This document shows positions 1 to 9,818 of a stretch of DNA of 64,000 bases, piece after piece. Location of the stretch: positions 250,001 to 314,000 of the forward strand of contig CAUYUJ010019082.1 in NCBI GenBank assembly GCA_963575745.1, read 5' to 3'. The notes beneath the pieces are model-generated. The model was not told where the DNA came from, did no database searches, and was given only the letters and a program-made list of their open reading frames with translations. Position 1 is the first letter of the stretch, and each line of letters begins with the position of its first letter. Both the position numbers and the translations under genes were made by a program. The stretch comes from Prorocentrum cordatum (lineage: Eukaryota; Sar; Dinophyceae; Prorocentrales; Prorocentraceae).

Positions 1-534
1 ACAGCCCAGAGCCTGCCTCATGAGAGCCTACTTACGACAGATGGCCACTAGAGGCCGAGCGTGATATAAGCTTCAGGCTCCAAAAGAGCCTAATGTATGC
101 TAGCCAAGCGTCTCCCGGCGAATCGGGCCCCTTAAGACTCCAGGTTTCAGCAAGCCTTGCTTAGTAGGCCCTCCGTTTCCCTAGCAACAAGTTGCAACAT
201 CTATTATAAACATAACAGGTTCAACCGAAACCGTTCTGGCTCAAGACCTTGCAGCGTCTCAGCGACGCTGGATTTCTGGTGTGCGTCTGAGAGACGCAGA
301 GCAGCGAACTGCCCGCTGACAAACAGATCCTGTTCATCACCGCAGTGCGATCAGCATCGCACAGCCACTGCCCCCCATATTCGACCCGTCTTTCGACGAG
401 CTCAACACCGCCTCCAGTGATTTCAACACGTTGTCAGAGCAGAGAAGAGAGTAGCATCTATCAGGATTGCTATCAGGGCAGTGGTCAGAAGCGGGACCAT
501 TGCACTCTTGGGGTGCTGAAGCAAGCGCCTTGCT
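1..534. other. Intergenic sequence, no gene seen
   Basis: No reading frame here looks protein-like: the short open frames on both strands overlap each other and lack recognisable motifs. A weak internal duplication (GCGTCTCAGCGACGC / GCGTCTGAGAGACGC near 256-300) is the only structure I see. Confidence 0.5.
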
Positions 535-550
535 CACCGTCGCAATCTGG

Positions 551-861
551 TCTGAGACATCCCCACAACCTGGGCGCGAACGGGCCATTGCAACACCCCG
601 TGGCGGCTCCCCCTTGGGGGGCTGAAACCAGCGCCTCGCTGAAACCAGCACCTCGCTTGACCAGAAAGGTCCAAGCCACCAAACAAGCAAACCGCTTACG
701 ATATCCCCACGAACGGGCCCGTGGAACGCGTCTCGCTGGAGAGTCACCAAACAAGCAAACAACTCTGAGACATCCCCACTATCTGGGCGCGAACGGGCCG
801 GTGCAACAACCCCTGGCGGCTCCCCCCTCTAGGGACCGACACCAGCGCATCGCTCGAAACG
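551..861. repeat. Two diverged repeat copies about 213 bp apart
   Basis: A block starting TCTGAGACATCCCCAC at 551 recurs at 764. Both copies continue through GGGCGCGAACGGGCC, a GTGGCGGCTCCCCC-like stretch and a final CTCGCT/ATCGCT stretch. A shorter module, CCAAACAAGCAAAC, occurs near 680 and 747. No coding function is apparent. Confidence 0.7.
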
Positions 862-899
862 TCCTCACAAGTGAAGTCAGAGGCGAGCCTGAGTGGGAG

Positions 900-1125
900 T
901 GTGATCTGTGTAAGTCTGACCGCAAATGACTCTGGTGTTAGAAACTGAGTGTATGAGTCTGAGTGTGGGAAATGAATATGAGTGTGAGTGCATCTGAGTA
1001 TCTGTCTGTGAATGTATATGGGTCTGGGTGAGCCTGAGTGTTGAATCCGAGTATTGGTAAGTCTGAGTGTTGAGGCTGAGTATGAGTGACTCTGAGCGTG
1101 AGTCTGAGTCTGAGCACACATGATC
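900..1125. repeat. TGAGTG/TGAGTC degenerate microsatellite
   Basis: The stretch is dominated by repeated GAGTGT, GAGTCT and GAGTAT hexamers with frequent substitutions, an old decayed simple-sequence array. The open frames across it on the minus strand are Ser/Thr/His-rich products of the repeat, not genes. Confidence 0.75.
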
Positions 1126-1800
1126 AGAGTTTATGAAAAGAGAAAGGAGGCGGGAATGAGTGAATGGGCGGAGGCGTCCCGGCAATGACAAAAAACCCAT
1201 ACTTAGGATATGGGAAGTACTGTTACAGCGTCAGTGTCATCCAAGCAAACAGCAAGCACCACGAAACCGCAGACTGGCGCCTCAAACTGGCATATGCTCG
1301 CCACCACTGTTGGCACCGAGACCAATAGGTACTTCCTCCGAGCACCGCAGCTCCTTCTAGAAATGCTTGCACTCGAGCTGGCCCAAAAGAGACTGGCTGG
1401 ACGCATCCTCCTCAAATGGAATTGACTTGTATGGGGAAACAAATGGATACCAATACCGCTTCTCCCTGTCTCTGTGGGTACGTTCTCACCAAAATTCCGA
1501 AGCGGATCCCACCGGGACCACAGGAGGCCCAGAAAGGCGAGTAAGAAGGAGGAGTACCGATGCTGGCACACGGGCCCACACTCCTAACCTGTGAAAATCT
1601 GGTTCCTGGACCCCTACCCAGGTCCATACTGGCAAGCTTTTCGCGCTGCGTGCGGGCGTGGCGACGAGAAGCTCCAGATGCGCCCAAAAGCCTCCGAAAG
1701 GAAGACGTCGTCGTCGGCATCGCCTTTGAACCCAGTGTCGACAACTGCTCGTCGGCAAAAAGGCTTGGAACCAGTGCGAGGAGCATGGGGGCCCGAACGC
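1126..1800. other. Intergenic sequence, no gene seen
   Basis: Overlapping short frames exist on both strands, but none shows a domain, compositional signal or continuity. I find no function to assign. Confidence 0.45.
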
Positions 1801-2250
1801 TAGCCACGCATATGGCTTCCACGTGCGCACGTGGTGTTCGCATGAGAAGCGTGTTTCACATGGGAAGCGTCTGGCGTCGTATTCAGAAATGTCGAAATCA
1901 AGACCATGGTGCTGATGCTATAAGCCGTATGGCTTCATACAAGGAAGTGCGCTTTCGTGATAAAAAACCGTCTCGCATAACCCGACGGTATTCAAATCAT
2001 ACGTAAAATGATCAGCGCATTGCCGGAATCTGAGAAGCGTATGGCTTCTACTTTAGAAACGTGCGCTTTCCGTGTGAGAAGCGCATTGGCTTCCAATGAC
2101 AATATATGTGAACATACAGAGCCATTCGGAATGTATGGCCTTCGTTCGTTTACCCTATCTGGCTTTCGCGTGGTAAAAATGTTATATCCGGCGCGTGTAG
2201 ATGTTTCATGGGAAGCGCATGCATTCCATATGATGCATTGAAGGCGTTCG
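1800..2250. repeat. Interspersed GAAGCGTATGGCTT-type repeat
   Basis: Phrases of the form (C)ATGAGAAGCGTATGGCTTC recur irregularly at 40-60 bp spacing (near 1838, 1861, 1924, 2031, 2078, 2208). The same phrase type recurs at 27960-28260, on the other side of the large LTR element, so both flanks belong to one repeat family. Confidence 0.55.
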
Positions 2251-2499
2251 AGTGATCCGCCAGCCCCCTTGTGGTGCCACCCGGCTGCGGGCATGAGGTT
2301 TCCTGCACCCTGCTCTAGTTCCAGCTTCCAGTTTCCAATGTTAAAGTACACCTCGTTGTTTCCTTCTGTAATTGAATGCTGTCCGCGCGAGAGGGAGGGG
2401 GACAAGAAACCAGCCTGTTACCTTCCGAAACCGCGTTGCCTGAATTTCTGGTGGGTCCGAAACAAATTACTGAGACACATAAAACATACATGATATTCG

Positions 2500-2985
2500 C
2501 GCCAGAGGCAATATTAACTTGTAGAATATGCCAGATTCAACTTCCCGAGGCCAGAATCCCGTCGCAAATTACGCAATTCGCTACCGAGGCCAGAAATCCC
2601 TTGTAAATTACGCCAGGCTAGCGACCCCGAGTACCAAATCCTGCATACTCTGCACCAAGTTCGCGCCCTCGAGGACAAAACCTCCCCTAAATTACACCAG
2701 ATTCGCGCTCCCGCATCATAAAATGCACCCGACGCGCGCTCCCGCAGCCAGAATCCGTCCTAAGTTAGACCAGCTCGCGTTCCCAAGCCAGAATCCATTT
2801 TAAATTACACCAGATTCGCGCTCCAAAAACAAACATCCCACGTAAATTACCCCGGAGCCGAAGACATAATCCGCACAAGATTCGCGATTACGAGGTCTAA
2901 GGATCACGAGGCCACGATCCCGTCAAAATTACGGTGGAATTCGCGTTCCCGAGGCCAACATCCTTTGCAAATTACGCAAGGTTCG
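2500..2985. repeat. Diverged ~45-bp tandem repeat (AAATTACxCxxxTTCGC)
   Basis: Successive units share AAATTACGCCAGATTCGC followed by CCCGAGGCCAGAATCC. About ten units are recognisable, with heavy divergence and small indels. The plus-strand open frame at 2528-2803 is an artefact of the repeat. Confidence 0.7.
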
Positions 2986-3365
2986 ACCGCCCCAGGGCGG
3001 CTGCCCAGAGGTTTCCTCCCCCTCTCCAAGGCGGAAAATGACGAGGCGCTTTTCGCCCTTCCCCCCACTCCCCACGTTTCCAAAAAAATTGAATCTGGGC
3101 CCGCAACTGCGAATCAAAGACAGTTCCAGCCGAGCGATTTTGCCCAAGACGGCTTCAAGCACCAACACTCAATCGTTCGAAGAGGCATTCTAATTCGCCG
3201 GCCCAACGGGCCAGAGGCGTGCTAAGATCTCCGGCCGCTGTTTAACAATATTATACTTCGCGCGCGCGTGGCGGCCCCTGGGGTCCCCAGACGAAAAATA
3301 CCCCGGCCGTCCCCGGGCGATCCCCGGCCAGGTCCCCCAGAAAGCTCCAAGGGAGGGCATTTTAG
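2986..3365. other. Spacer up to the LTR, no gene seen
   Basis: Unremarkable sequence with a CGCGCGCG run near 3260 and a GGGGTCCCC-rich stretch near 3280-3340. No gene is supported. Confidence 0.4.
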
Positions 3366-3659
3366 TCTTTCCTCTGAGAATCGGGGTAAGATGCCAGAAC
3401 TAAGGTCTCATGTTGACTCTGCTCAGTGGTAGAGGATACGGGATGAGACATTGATGATACTATCCGTTAAGCAACTGCACTCAAGTATAGGAAGGGAGGA
3501 GGTCCGGCCGGCCGACGACCGACGACGGGCGCAGGCCGAAGGCTGCGCGCTCCTTTTAACGCTTGAGCAGCAAACAGCTGCATATCAATGTCAAGGTAGG
3601 ACAAGGCAGGCAGCAGAAAGGGGCAAGTGCATAATGAGGCGGAGAGGAGCAGATTTACT
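3366..3659 (-). repeat. 3' long terminal repeat of giant copia-like element
   Basis: This block is a direct repeat of 26754-27050. By eye I count about 12 substitutions and 3 small gaps over ~295 bp, near 96% identity. In minus orientation it begins AGTAAATCTGCTCC and ends CAGAGGAAAGA. Just outside it on the element side the minus strand reads GCGGGGGA, a short candidate polypurine tract. Like the right copy it contains the start codon and about 29 codons of the first element ORF, but here the frame hits a stop immediately after the repeat ends. The termini are not the usual TG...CA and I see no matching target-site duplication. Confidence 0.8.
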
Positions 3660-3908
3660 TCCCCCGCGGCGGGTCGTGTAGAGTCTAACCAGCAACAGCC
3701 CGCCTGGCCTGCACATGTATACAGCCACCGGAGCGAACCCCAAAAGCATTCTACCGCTCAACGGTGGTTGCCAGGGGGCTGAGGGCCGGAGAAACCCGAC
3801 GAATCCCACCAATAGCTAAATACAAACTCTCTGCCGAAACGACTTTGTCGCTCGGCCTCTGCCGTGGCGACTTTGTCGCAAGGGCCTTGCCTGCTCTCAC
3901 CTCCTGTG

Positions 3909-4551
3909 CTAGAGGTATCGCCCCGAAGGCGGAGACGGAGGTCTCGGATGCGAAGACGACGAACCTCTCGTGCGGTCAGCAGCCCAATAAGGCGAGGCCG
4001 ACCTGCCTCCCTTACCACGGCCAGCATAAGGAGCTGGCCTGTCGCACTTGTCCTTGTCCTTGTTCTTGGAGTACCCCTTGCCTTTCGGTCTCCGAAAGTG
4101 GTACTCGTAATCATCGGGAAGCACAAATTGCCACGTCCGACGCTCGTTGTCCTCACGGGACATCCAGCGAATTGCGGTCTGATGGATCCAATGCCCCTGC
4201 AACTCGTCGCCCCTGTAGCACGGCTAGTGGACGCTGGGGTTGTGGCCGCCAGCCGCGCGCCCAGCAGCCAGATCCCCGCCGCGCCCGCGCGGGCCTAGAC
4301 CAATCCCACGCGTCCCTGTCGGAAGAATACCACGAATACTCCTCTCCTGCCGCGCCGGTTTGACCGCCGGGAGAGCATGGAGACTCAGCGACGCCATCGT
4401 TGGCCCGATCGTCGTGGACGTCGGTTTTACGGGGCGGAGGGGGCGGATCGGGGCGAACAGCTGGGCTGGGCCTCGCCATCGCCAGAGGAATCCCTTCCGT
4501 AACGGCTTGGCCGTCGGAGGGCCCATCAGCGCCTCCCCTTTTCACGAACAC
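3909..4551 (-). CDS. Terminal ORFs of the element, unidentified
   Basis: Two overlapping minus-strand frames (4551-4153 and 4202-3909) make the last coding-like stretch before the 3' LTR. The second carries a basic Lys/Asp run (GYSKNKDKDKCDRP) and an aromatic stretch (WQFVLPDDYEYHF), followed by Gly/Ser/Pro-rich sequence. The first is Pro- and charge-rich. They probably form one protein joined by a frameshift near 4180. No family is recognised. A third frame continues to 3758 and is probably a shadow. Confidence 0.4.
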
Positions 4552-5590
4552 TCGTCACTTGCTGCATTTTCGCATATCTGATAATACCCCTTGCGGCGGT
4601 AGCGACAAAAGTACCAAACATACCGCAGGCAGTGCGAAAGGGGCCCTCATCTGTATCTTGGAGCTGAGTTGCTTCCACGTATAGATATAACCAGTGGATA
4701 GCCCCTTGCACCTTCATGCCCTGGCGACGGATATCTGCGCGACCCTGTCTGCCCAAATCATGGGCCCATTCTTCGATAAGGTCATCTGTCTTGATCGCCG
4801 CCCGAATGCGGCAATCAAGCGCGCATGCATCCGCCAGGCGCTTGTCATCATCGCACCCAACGCCTGTGCCGCGGGCAAGAAAATCTGCCGCAGGGTATGC
4901 AATATAAAACCCCGCAGCAATGAAACAACTAATGAACTCACGGACAATCACAATCACGCGAATGATGCGGAGACCCAACTCAAGGTCTTGAACAAGAATC
5001 TTCCAATTCCATTCAATGGTCTGCCGCACGTCTTCCGGAACATCATGCGTTACCTCGCCCGTCAGTTGTAACCTTTCAGTCTCGTTTGTGTCCGGGCGAT
5101 AGCAGGTGTACTCCATGACATATTGAGCCGCCACATCAATGGCTCCGTTCTTGGTCAACGTAATGCTCAACGATTTGTCATCGCGATGAGAGTGCACAAG
5201 TCCATTGGGCTGATCGAAATCGATCCTCCCGTCGAGCATCTGCTGGGTCTGGGACCCGCAGACAGCGGTGAAATCAAGGGTCATACCTACGTTTCTCTCA
5301 TCACCTGTCGTCGCGGTTTGACCGGCGGCAGGTTTCACCGAACTGAGAGGGTGTTTAGAACACATTTTGTTGCGCCTGCTGACGGACTGGGGAAGCACGA
5401 GGAGGACGTGCCACAAAATCATCTTCTGCCCAAGCAACCGGTGGACGTCCACGAGGGCTGGGCCCTGCGGCGCCCATAGCGGTGCCCTGGGCAATGGGCA
5501 GCCAGGGTGCTGCTCCCGTTTTTGCGTCGTACAACGTCCGAAGAGTTGGCACAAAAGTGTCCGTCGCTTGCACGCTGTGTTCCCAGTCAA
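4526..5590 (-). CDS. Element ORF with a hydrophobic segment, unidentified
   Basis: This 354-codon frame appears genuine from about residue 95 onward, where the preceding frame (5756-5355) hands over by a frameshift. The central part is a soluble-looking region of about 110 residues with acidic and Thr-rich stretches. Next comes a segment rich in Ile, Val and Phe (LRIIRVIVIVREFISCFIAA and following), long enough for one membrane helix or a buried helical pair, then a mixed-charge helical tail. I do not recognise a family. An envelope-like or membrane-anchoring role is only a thought, and an ordinary amphipathic domain is as likely. Confidence 0.45.
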   Translation of the reverse strand: MTGNTACKRRTLLCQLFGRCTTQKREQHPGCPLPRAPLWAPQGPALVDVHRLLGQKMILWHVLLVLPQSVSRRNKMCSKHPLSSVKPAAGQTATTGDERNVGMTLDFTAVCGSQTQQMLDGRIDFDQPNGLVHSHRDDKSLSITLTKNGAIDVAAQYVMEYTCYRPDTNETERLQLTGEVTHDVPEDVRQTIEWNWKILVQDLELGLRIIRVIVIVREFISCFIAAGFYIAYPAADFLARGTGVGCDDDKRLADACALDCRIRAAIKTDDLIEEWAHDLGRQGRADIRRQGMKVQGAIHWLYLYVEATQLQDTDEGPFRTACGMFGTFVATAARGIIRYAKMQQVTSVREKGRR

Positions 5591-5756
5591 TCAAACCTTC
5601 AATGGGCTCGATGCACGAGTCAGATGCCTCTGGCCATTCGAAGGCAGCCAGAGCGGGACAAGACAAGGGACGCGCATACTGATCAATTTCTGTTGCCCAA
5701 AGCAGGGGCCTCCACTCAGAGAGCGGTGGAGCCTGAATCCCTTCTCTCGCAGCCAA
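5355..5756 (-). CDS. Element ORF fragment, unidentified
   Basis: The frame is Trp- and Pro-rich in its first 90 residues (for example SEWRPLLWATEIDQYARP and later EGLIDWEHSVQATDTFVP) and looks protein-like there. It degenerates into Pro/Arg-rich shadow sequence, after which the 5590-4526 frame takes over. It sits directly downstream of the Tpt1-like ORF and is probably part of the same polyprotein. Confidence 0.4.
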   Translation of the reverse strand: MAAREGIQAPPLSEWRPLLWATEIDQYARPLSCPALAAFEWPEASDSCIEPIEGLIDWEHSVQATDTFVPTLRTLYDAKTGAAPWLPIAQGTAMGAAGPSPRGRPPVAWAEDDFVARPPRASPVRQQAQQNVF

Positions 5757-5785
5757 ATGTGCAAGCCATTATATGAATCTCCTCT

Positions 5786-7350
5786 TCAGAGGTTCAAGAT
5801 ACTGAAAGAAAGGACCGTGGCGCGCCGGCGGCTGGGCCGCGACGTGCTCAGGAACCCAGGCACGAGCAGTACCCGGGCGGCTGTTCCGAAGGTTTGACCT
5901 GAAGCAGCCAAGATCAGATGCTGATTATTTGTTGCCCATTTGCGCTCCAACTTCGGATTGTTGTTTCTGTCATTCATTACATCCGCCGAAGCTCTCCGTT
6001 GTCGTTGCATTCGCTCGCCAACATAAAGATCATGCGCCCAATGCAGCGTCTCATGATCGACAACATGCAACACACTGCCATTGTTCCATAGCGAGTCTCG
6101 AACGATCCTGTGTCTGAGTGGCTGAAGCAAATAATCATGGGCAGCCATGTACTTATACTTTACTGGATTATTACAAGAGGGGCAACGGCCAAAACCAGTT
6201 CGCACCCAGTGCAATCCAGCACAGAGGAACCGACCGTCGTCCTCCCAGGGAACAGACTGAATCAATTCATCTGCCCTTCCAGGCAACGAATGCCTATATT
6301 CTGGGAGCAACGTCAAAGTCTCGTCAGTGTGAATCCAACCGAGCATCGAGGTTTTATCAACATTTACCCCATATGAGGTCCACTCCTGATTAAAGACAAT
6401 TGACCAAGACATTCGCTTTTCATCTTGATCCCACCAGTCGCTAACTTTGGCGAGAGTGACGGCTTTGTCGATGTCAGTGAACCTCGGCACCTCACGGGAC
6501 ACGAGAGTCCCGCCCTGGCAGACCCGGTACGAAAAGCGGGTGAACCCACGGCCATTGAAAACAAAAACTAATGGCCAGGAATCACGGTGAGTCGGAAGCT
6601 GGTCCCACAGACGGACTGTGTCCACTGCGGGCCATGCTCCAATCGATGGAGGCTCTCCTGGCTGTGGGTCTTTGCCCATGGCATGGTGCTTCATCACCGG
6701 AGCAGGCTCTCCATCCCTTCGCTGGCTTAGCCAGGAAAGAAAATGGTCTGGGCTTTGCATGCTCGGATCCTTCTTGGCCGGAAGAAGCCTCAACAATTCG
6801 TAGTCCGCCTCGAGGCAAAGCCCTGAAGCGCTTTCTGGGAACTGAACTTCTCCGACCATGGATTCCACCAACGTCTCCATGTCAGTGATATGGAAGAGGG
6901 GCCCATGACACCTGGCTAGGCCAGGGTCATAGGGCACGCACATCCTCTCAATTGAGGCAACAAATGTGGAATGTCCCTGGCACGCTCGATAGAAAACAGG
7001 AATGGGGCATTTAGCCCTCTCGTCCCCTTGAAGGGGCCAGGATTTGAAGTCACGCCACCATTTGTGAAGGACTGTCTCCTTGATATTGGCAGCGCCCTCA
7101 GGGAACACACCAAGGACTTCCACGGTCCCCGGCTGCAGCGCGGCTAGGCCGTGTGCAGCAAGTGCGTATGTTTGGCATTTAAACCCATCCTCGTCCATCT
7201 TCTCGACCAGGTCTCCAAAGTAGACCCAGCCTCCCGAGGACCTCGCATAATCAGAACAATGTCTCGCGAGATACGTCGCGAAATCACCAATGCGCTTAGC
7301 AAACCCATCTACTCGACAACTTTGGGGTCGCCAAAATTCCGCGCAGCCTA
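5786..7350 (-). CDS. Tpt1/KptA RNA 2'-phosphotransferase-like protein within the retroelement
   Basis: The frame is open from about 7350 without an ATG; the first ATG is at 7198, inside the domain. Three features match Tpt1/KptA, which removes an RNA 2'-phosphate using NAD+. The N-terminal part has an Arg-His pair in LARHC (about 7273-7256), followed by GGWVYFGDLVEKM, equivalent to the family's RH and GWV..DLL signature. About 70 residues past the ATG is RACQGHS, like the family's R-x-N-Q-G-H-S; LFHIT follows. Near 6530-6480 is GGTLVSREVP, like the C-terminal GVILT..G.IP. The third conserved Arg is not clear: the place reads VMKHHAM. Roughly 280 residues for the domain is longer than usual. 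Downstream the frame contains CPSCNNP and continues without recognised domains. It joins the upstream ORF (7971-7348) by a frameshift. Confidence 0.65.
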
Positions 7351-7971
7351 GGGCCGCCGGATTTCACGGCCAGTGACCCCCACAACCAACGGGCTCAAGA
7401 CCTTAAACGACTGAGGATCAAATCCGCTGGGAACATCATCAGAGTGAAATTCAGCAGGGAGAAAATCTCGCACCTGCTCAAAAGTGCCCATGTCTATCGA
7501 AAGCTCGCCCAATAGTGCAAATTTGGGATCTTCAACGAGCTCCGCAATGTGTTTGAGCGTACCAAGCGTCTTATTGCGAAGGGCCTCTACCCGAGGGGGC
7601 ACACGGCCAATAGTGTGGGCCTCTCGAACCATCCGCTTCAGATCGATGGGCGTATGATTAATAATTCGAGTGCGGTCTTCCAGCGAAAGATAAAGCTCTT
7701 CGCCCCTAAAGTGGTCAGCGTGCCCGGCATTGATCTCCTGATCGCCCTCTCGGGGCGAACCGTCCGTCAGTTTATGCTGCCGCTTATCGGGGGAAGGTGG
7801 CAGACTTGTTCTGCATAAGAAGATGGCAGAGGCTGGGCCAGATCGATAATGCTCCTCCTCAATGGGGATAAGTTCAGGTTCCTCTTGATACGGGAAGTCA
7901 TTGAGATGGGTAAGATCTGGGCTGGCCTCAAGGGACCCCGGTGTGTCTGGGACACCCGGGGTTCTGTCCAC
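7348..7971 (-). CDS. Element ORF, acidic/helical, unidentified
   Basis: A 207-codon frame beginning with a Pro/Glu-rich segment. It then becomes helical (EDRTRIINHTPIDLKRMV and VEALRNKTLGTLKHIAELVE) and ends VTGREIRRP immediately before the frame of the Tpt1-like ORF. The helical half is convincingly protein-like. It is probably the region just N-terminal to the Tpt1-like domain in one polyprotein. No homologue is recognised. Confidence 0.5.
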   Translation of the reverse strand: MDRTPGVPDTPGSLEASPDLTHLNDFPYQEEPELIPIEEEHYRSGPASAIFLCRTSLPPSPDKRQHKLTDGSPREGDQEINAGHADHFRGEELYLSLEDRTRIINHTPIDLKRMVREAHTIGRVPPRVEALRNKTLGTLKHIAELVEDPKFALLGELSIDMGTFEQVRDFLPAEFHSDDVPSGFDPQSFKVLSPLVVGVTGREIRRP

Positions 7972-8001
7972 AGAGGAAGGCCCCGCCGCGCTATGTCCAC
8001 T

Positions 8002-8562
8002 CTAAGCGACGGCTGGTGGCGATGCCTTTACAGCGGGTGCAGCCTCCTCATCGGAAGAGCTCGGAACATCTTTGGCAGGGGACGATTCGGCAACCTCGTG
8101 AGGCGCAGCGTGTGACGCAGCAGCAGCGCCCGAATCGACCATCATCTGGTCTCCCTGCGTCGGTGTGGTCTCCGCTCTGCCTGGGCCAGGCGGAGGCTCA
8201 GGCACGCTCGCCGCCACGGCTGGGCCGGACGGTGGCGCAGGGGGAGTAGGCAGCCTGCTTCCACCTGCAATAGATTCGTCTTCAGTGCGTGGCTGTGAAC
8301 GCTTGCTCTTGACGGCGATCACAGGAGTAGGAACGAAATCTGGTGTCACGCTTCGGATCTGTTCTACAACAGTGGCTGCAAACTTCTTCCACGAATCCGA
8401 GTACATCCCCGGTTCGTGTCTCCCCTTTTTTCTCAGCAAGCTCGTAGATCCTCTTTGCTGTGTCGATAAGCATTTCCATTCCCTGCTAATTATCAGGATC
8501 TTCGACATCTGTCGGCTGGTCAGCAATAGCACGACGCCATTGGTGGAAGAAATCTCGCTCAT
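8002..8562 (-). CDS. Element ORF, Pro/Ser-rich linker, unidentified
   Basis: The first half is helical and basic (VVEQIRSVTPDFVPTPVIAV). The second is a low-complexity Pro/Ala/Ser/Glu tail (PPAPPSGPAVAASVPEPPPG) ending in an acidic patch. A second frame (8479-8282) covers a helical stretch likely to belong to the same protein across a frameshift. It looks like a disordered linker between domains of the element's polyprotein. Confidence 0.4.
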   Translation of the reverse strand: MSEISSTNGVVLLLTSRQMSKILIISREWKCLSTQQRGSTSLLRKKGRHEPGMYSDSWKKFAATVVEQIRSVTPDFVPTPVIAVKSKRSQPRTEDESIAGGSRLPTPPAPPSGPAVAASVPEPPPGPGRAETTPTQGDQMMVDSGAAAASHAAPHEVAESSPAKDVPSSSDEEAAPAVKASPPAVA

Positions 8563-8573
8563 TCTTCAGCGCG

Positions 8574-9818
8574 TTACGTGCTGGCTTGCCTTCGAAGTGG
8601 CGATGTGAGTGAGATGTATTTGATAGATCGGACAATGTTGGATGCAGCGTCACTCCCCCATGGGGGCAGGGATTCCTCTGACGAGGGATCTCCATCCGTC
8701 TGACTCGGGGTAGATGCCACAGGAGTGTCCGGCCTTTCATTGCCTCCGGGGCGATCAGAGCCCACATCCTCGGCAGTCTTGGTTTCTGTCTCAACTGCCA
8801 ATGCCTTTGCGACGGAACTCTCGTCCCGCGCAGCCTGGCCCACCCCAGCGCCGCCTTGGGCAGGCTGGGAAGGCCCCGGATGAGCTTTAAAATGCTGTTG
8901 CTGTGGCGCTGCCTTGGGCGAGGCATCAGCTTGCTGGAGTATACGGTCAGCATGCGGCGAACGCTCAATTTTCCACCTCTTGGCCCAGGGAGGGAACCCA
9001 GGCTCGCGGAGACTTGGTGACCAAGTCGGCTTACTTGGAGGCGCAGGCCAAGCCTGGGGCTGGACTTCCGCCGTCTCTGAGCCCGCCGGCTTGGCTGGTG
9101 GCCGCGCAGCCTTGAATGCAGCATCAGCGGGCCTCGCCGATGTTCTCTCCCCTGTAATCTCGCCGCCGGCCGGACGAACGGAAGGGTCGTCGGCTCCAGT
9201 GTCGAGGCGAGCCACCTTAGCCGGTGGAGGCTTGGGCGCTCGCGCATCAGGACTGGGATTAAATGGGGGCGGAAGCTTCTTCGGCACATCGTCCTCCGGC
9301 CTCAGTGGAGGTGAATGCTTCGTCGGTGCAACGTTCGGCGACTTGGCCGGGGGCGGCGCCGTCGTCTTATTGCATGGTGGCGGAGGCTTTTTCGGCACGT
9401 CGTCCGCTATCCTATCTGATGACGGCGCATCCCTCGGCGGGGGAGGAGGCGCAGGCACATTGGCGATTGCATCTGCTTTGGGAGGAGGAGGCGCCGCCTC
9501 CGCCAAGGCTTCTGGGGCGCTCGACCTGGAATGCAAGCTGTCCCAAAGGTGAGAAGTTCTCGGTATCAAGCGAAAAAGACGCATCGGACGGCTGTGCCGC
9601 CGGCGCCTGCACCTGAACACCCGTTGACGACTTGGCTTTGGCCTCCTCTTCACTCTCCCTGTTAGCCATGACAGGCGCCTTGGATGCTTCCGAGTCCTCG
9701 TCTTTGTGTAACGGATTGATCTTAGTGAGCCTGACTCCTTTATCCTGGAGCCATGGCCAAATGTCATCAACCTCGCTACGATGCTCATGGTAAGGACTTC
9801 GATCCTTCTGCCAAACAA
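8574..9818 (-). CDS. Element ORF, long Pro/Ala/Lys-rich disordered region
   Basis: A 414-codon frame dominated by repeated PPP, KKPPPP, PAKPAG and AKPPP phrases, with scattered Asp/Glu. No globular domain is visible. An alternative frame (9669-9412) is also protein-like at its N terminus, so at least one frameshift is present. It lies between the ART-like and helical ORFs and is best read as a linker. Confidence 0.4.
   Translation of the reverse strand: MFGRRIEVLTMSIVARLMTFGHGSRIKESGSLRSIRYTKTRTRKHPRRLSWLTGRVKRRPKPSRQRVFRCRRRRHSRPMRLFRLIPRTSHLWDSLHSRSSAPEALAEAAPPPPKADAIANVPAPPPPPRDAPSSDRIADDVPKKPPPPCNKTTAPPPAKSPNVAPTKHSPPLRPEDDVPKKLPPPFNPSPDARAPKPPPAKVARLDTGADDPSVRPAGGEITGERTSARPADAAFKAARPPAKPAGSETAEVQPQAWPAPPSKPTWSPSLREPGFPPWAKRWKIERSPHADRILQQADASPKAAPQQQHFKAHPGPSQPAQGGAGVGQAARDESSVAKALAVETETKTAEDVGSDRPGGNERPDTPVASTPSQTDGDPSSEESLPPWGSDAASNIVRSIKYISLTSPLRRQAST

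Noticed and set aside
3366-3659. Solo LTR from an unrelated insertion
   Set aside because: The partner at 26754 is in the same orientation, and the coding chain fills the space between them exactly. A short polypurine run precedes the left copy. A single element is the simplest explanation, although target-site duplications were not found.
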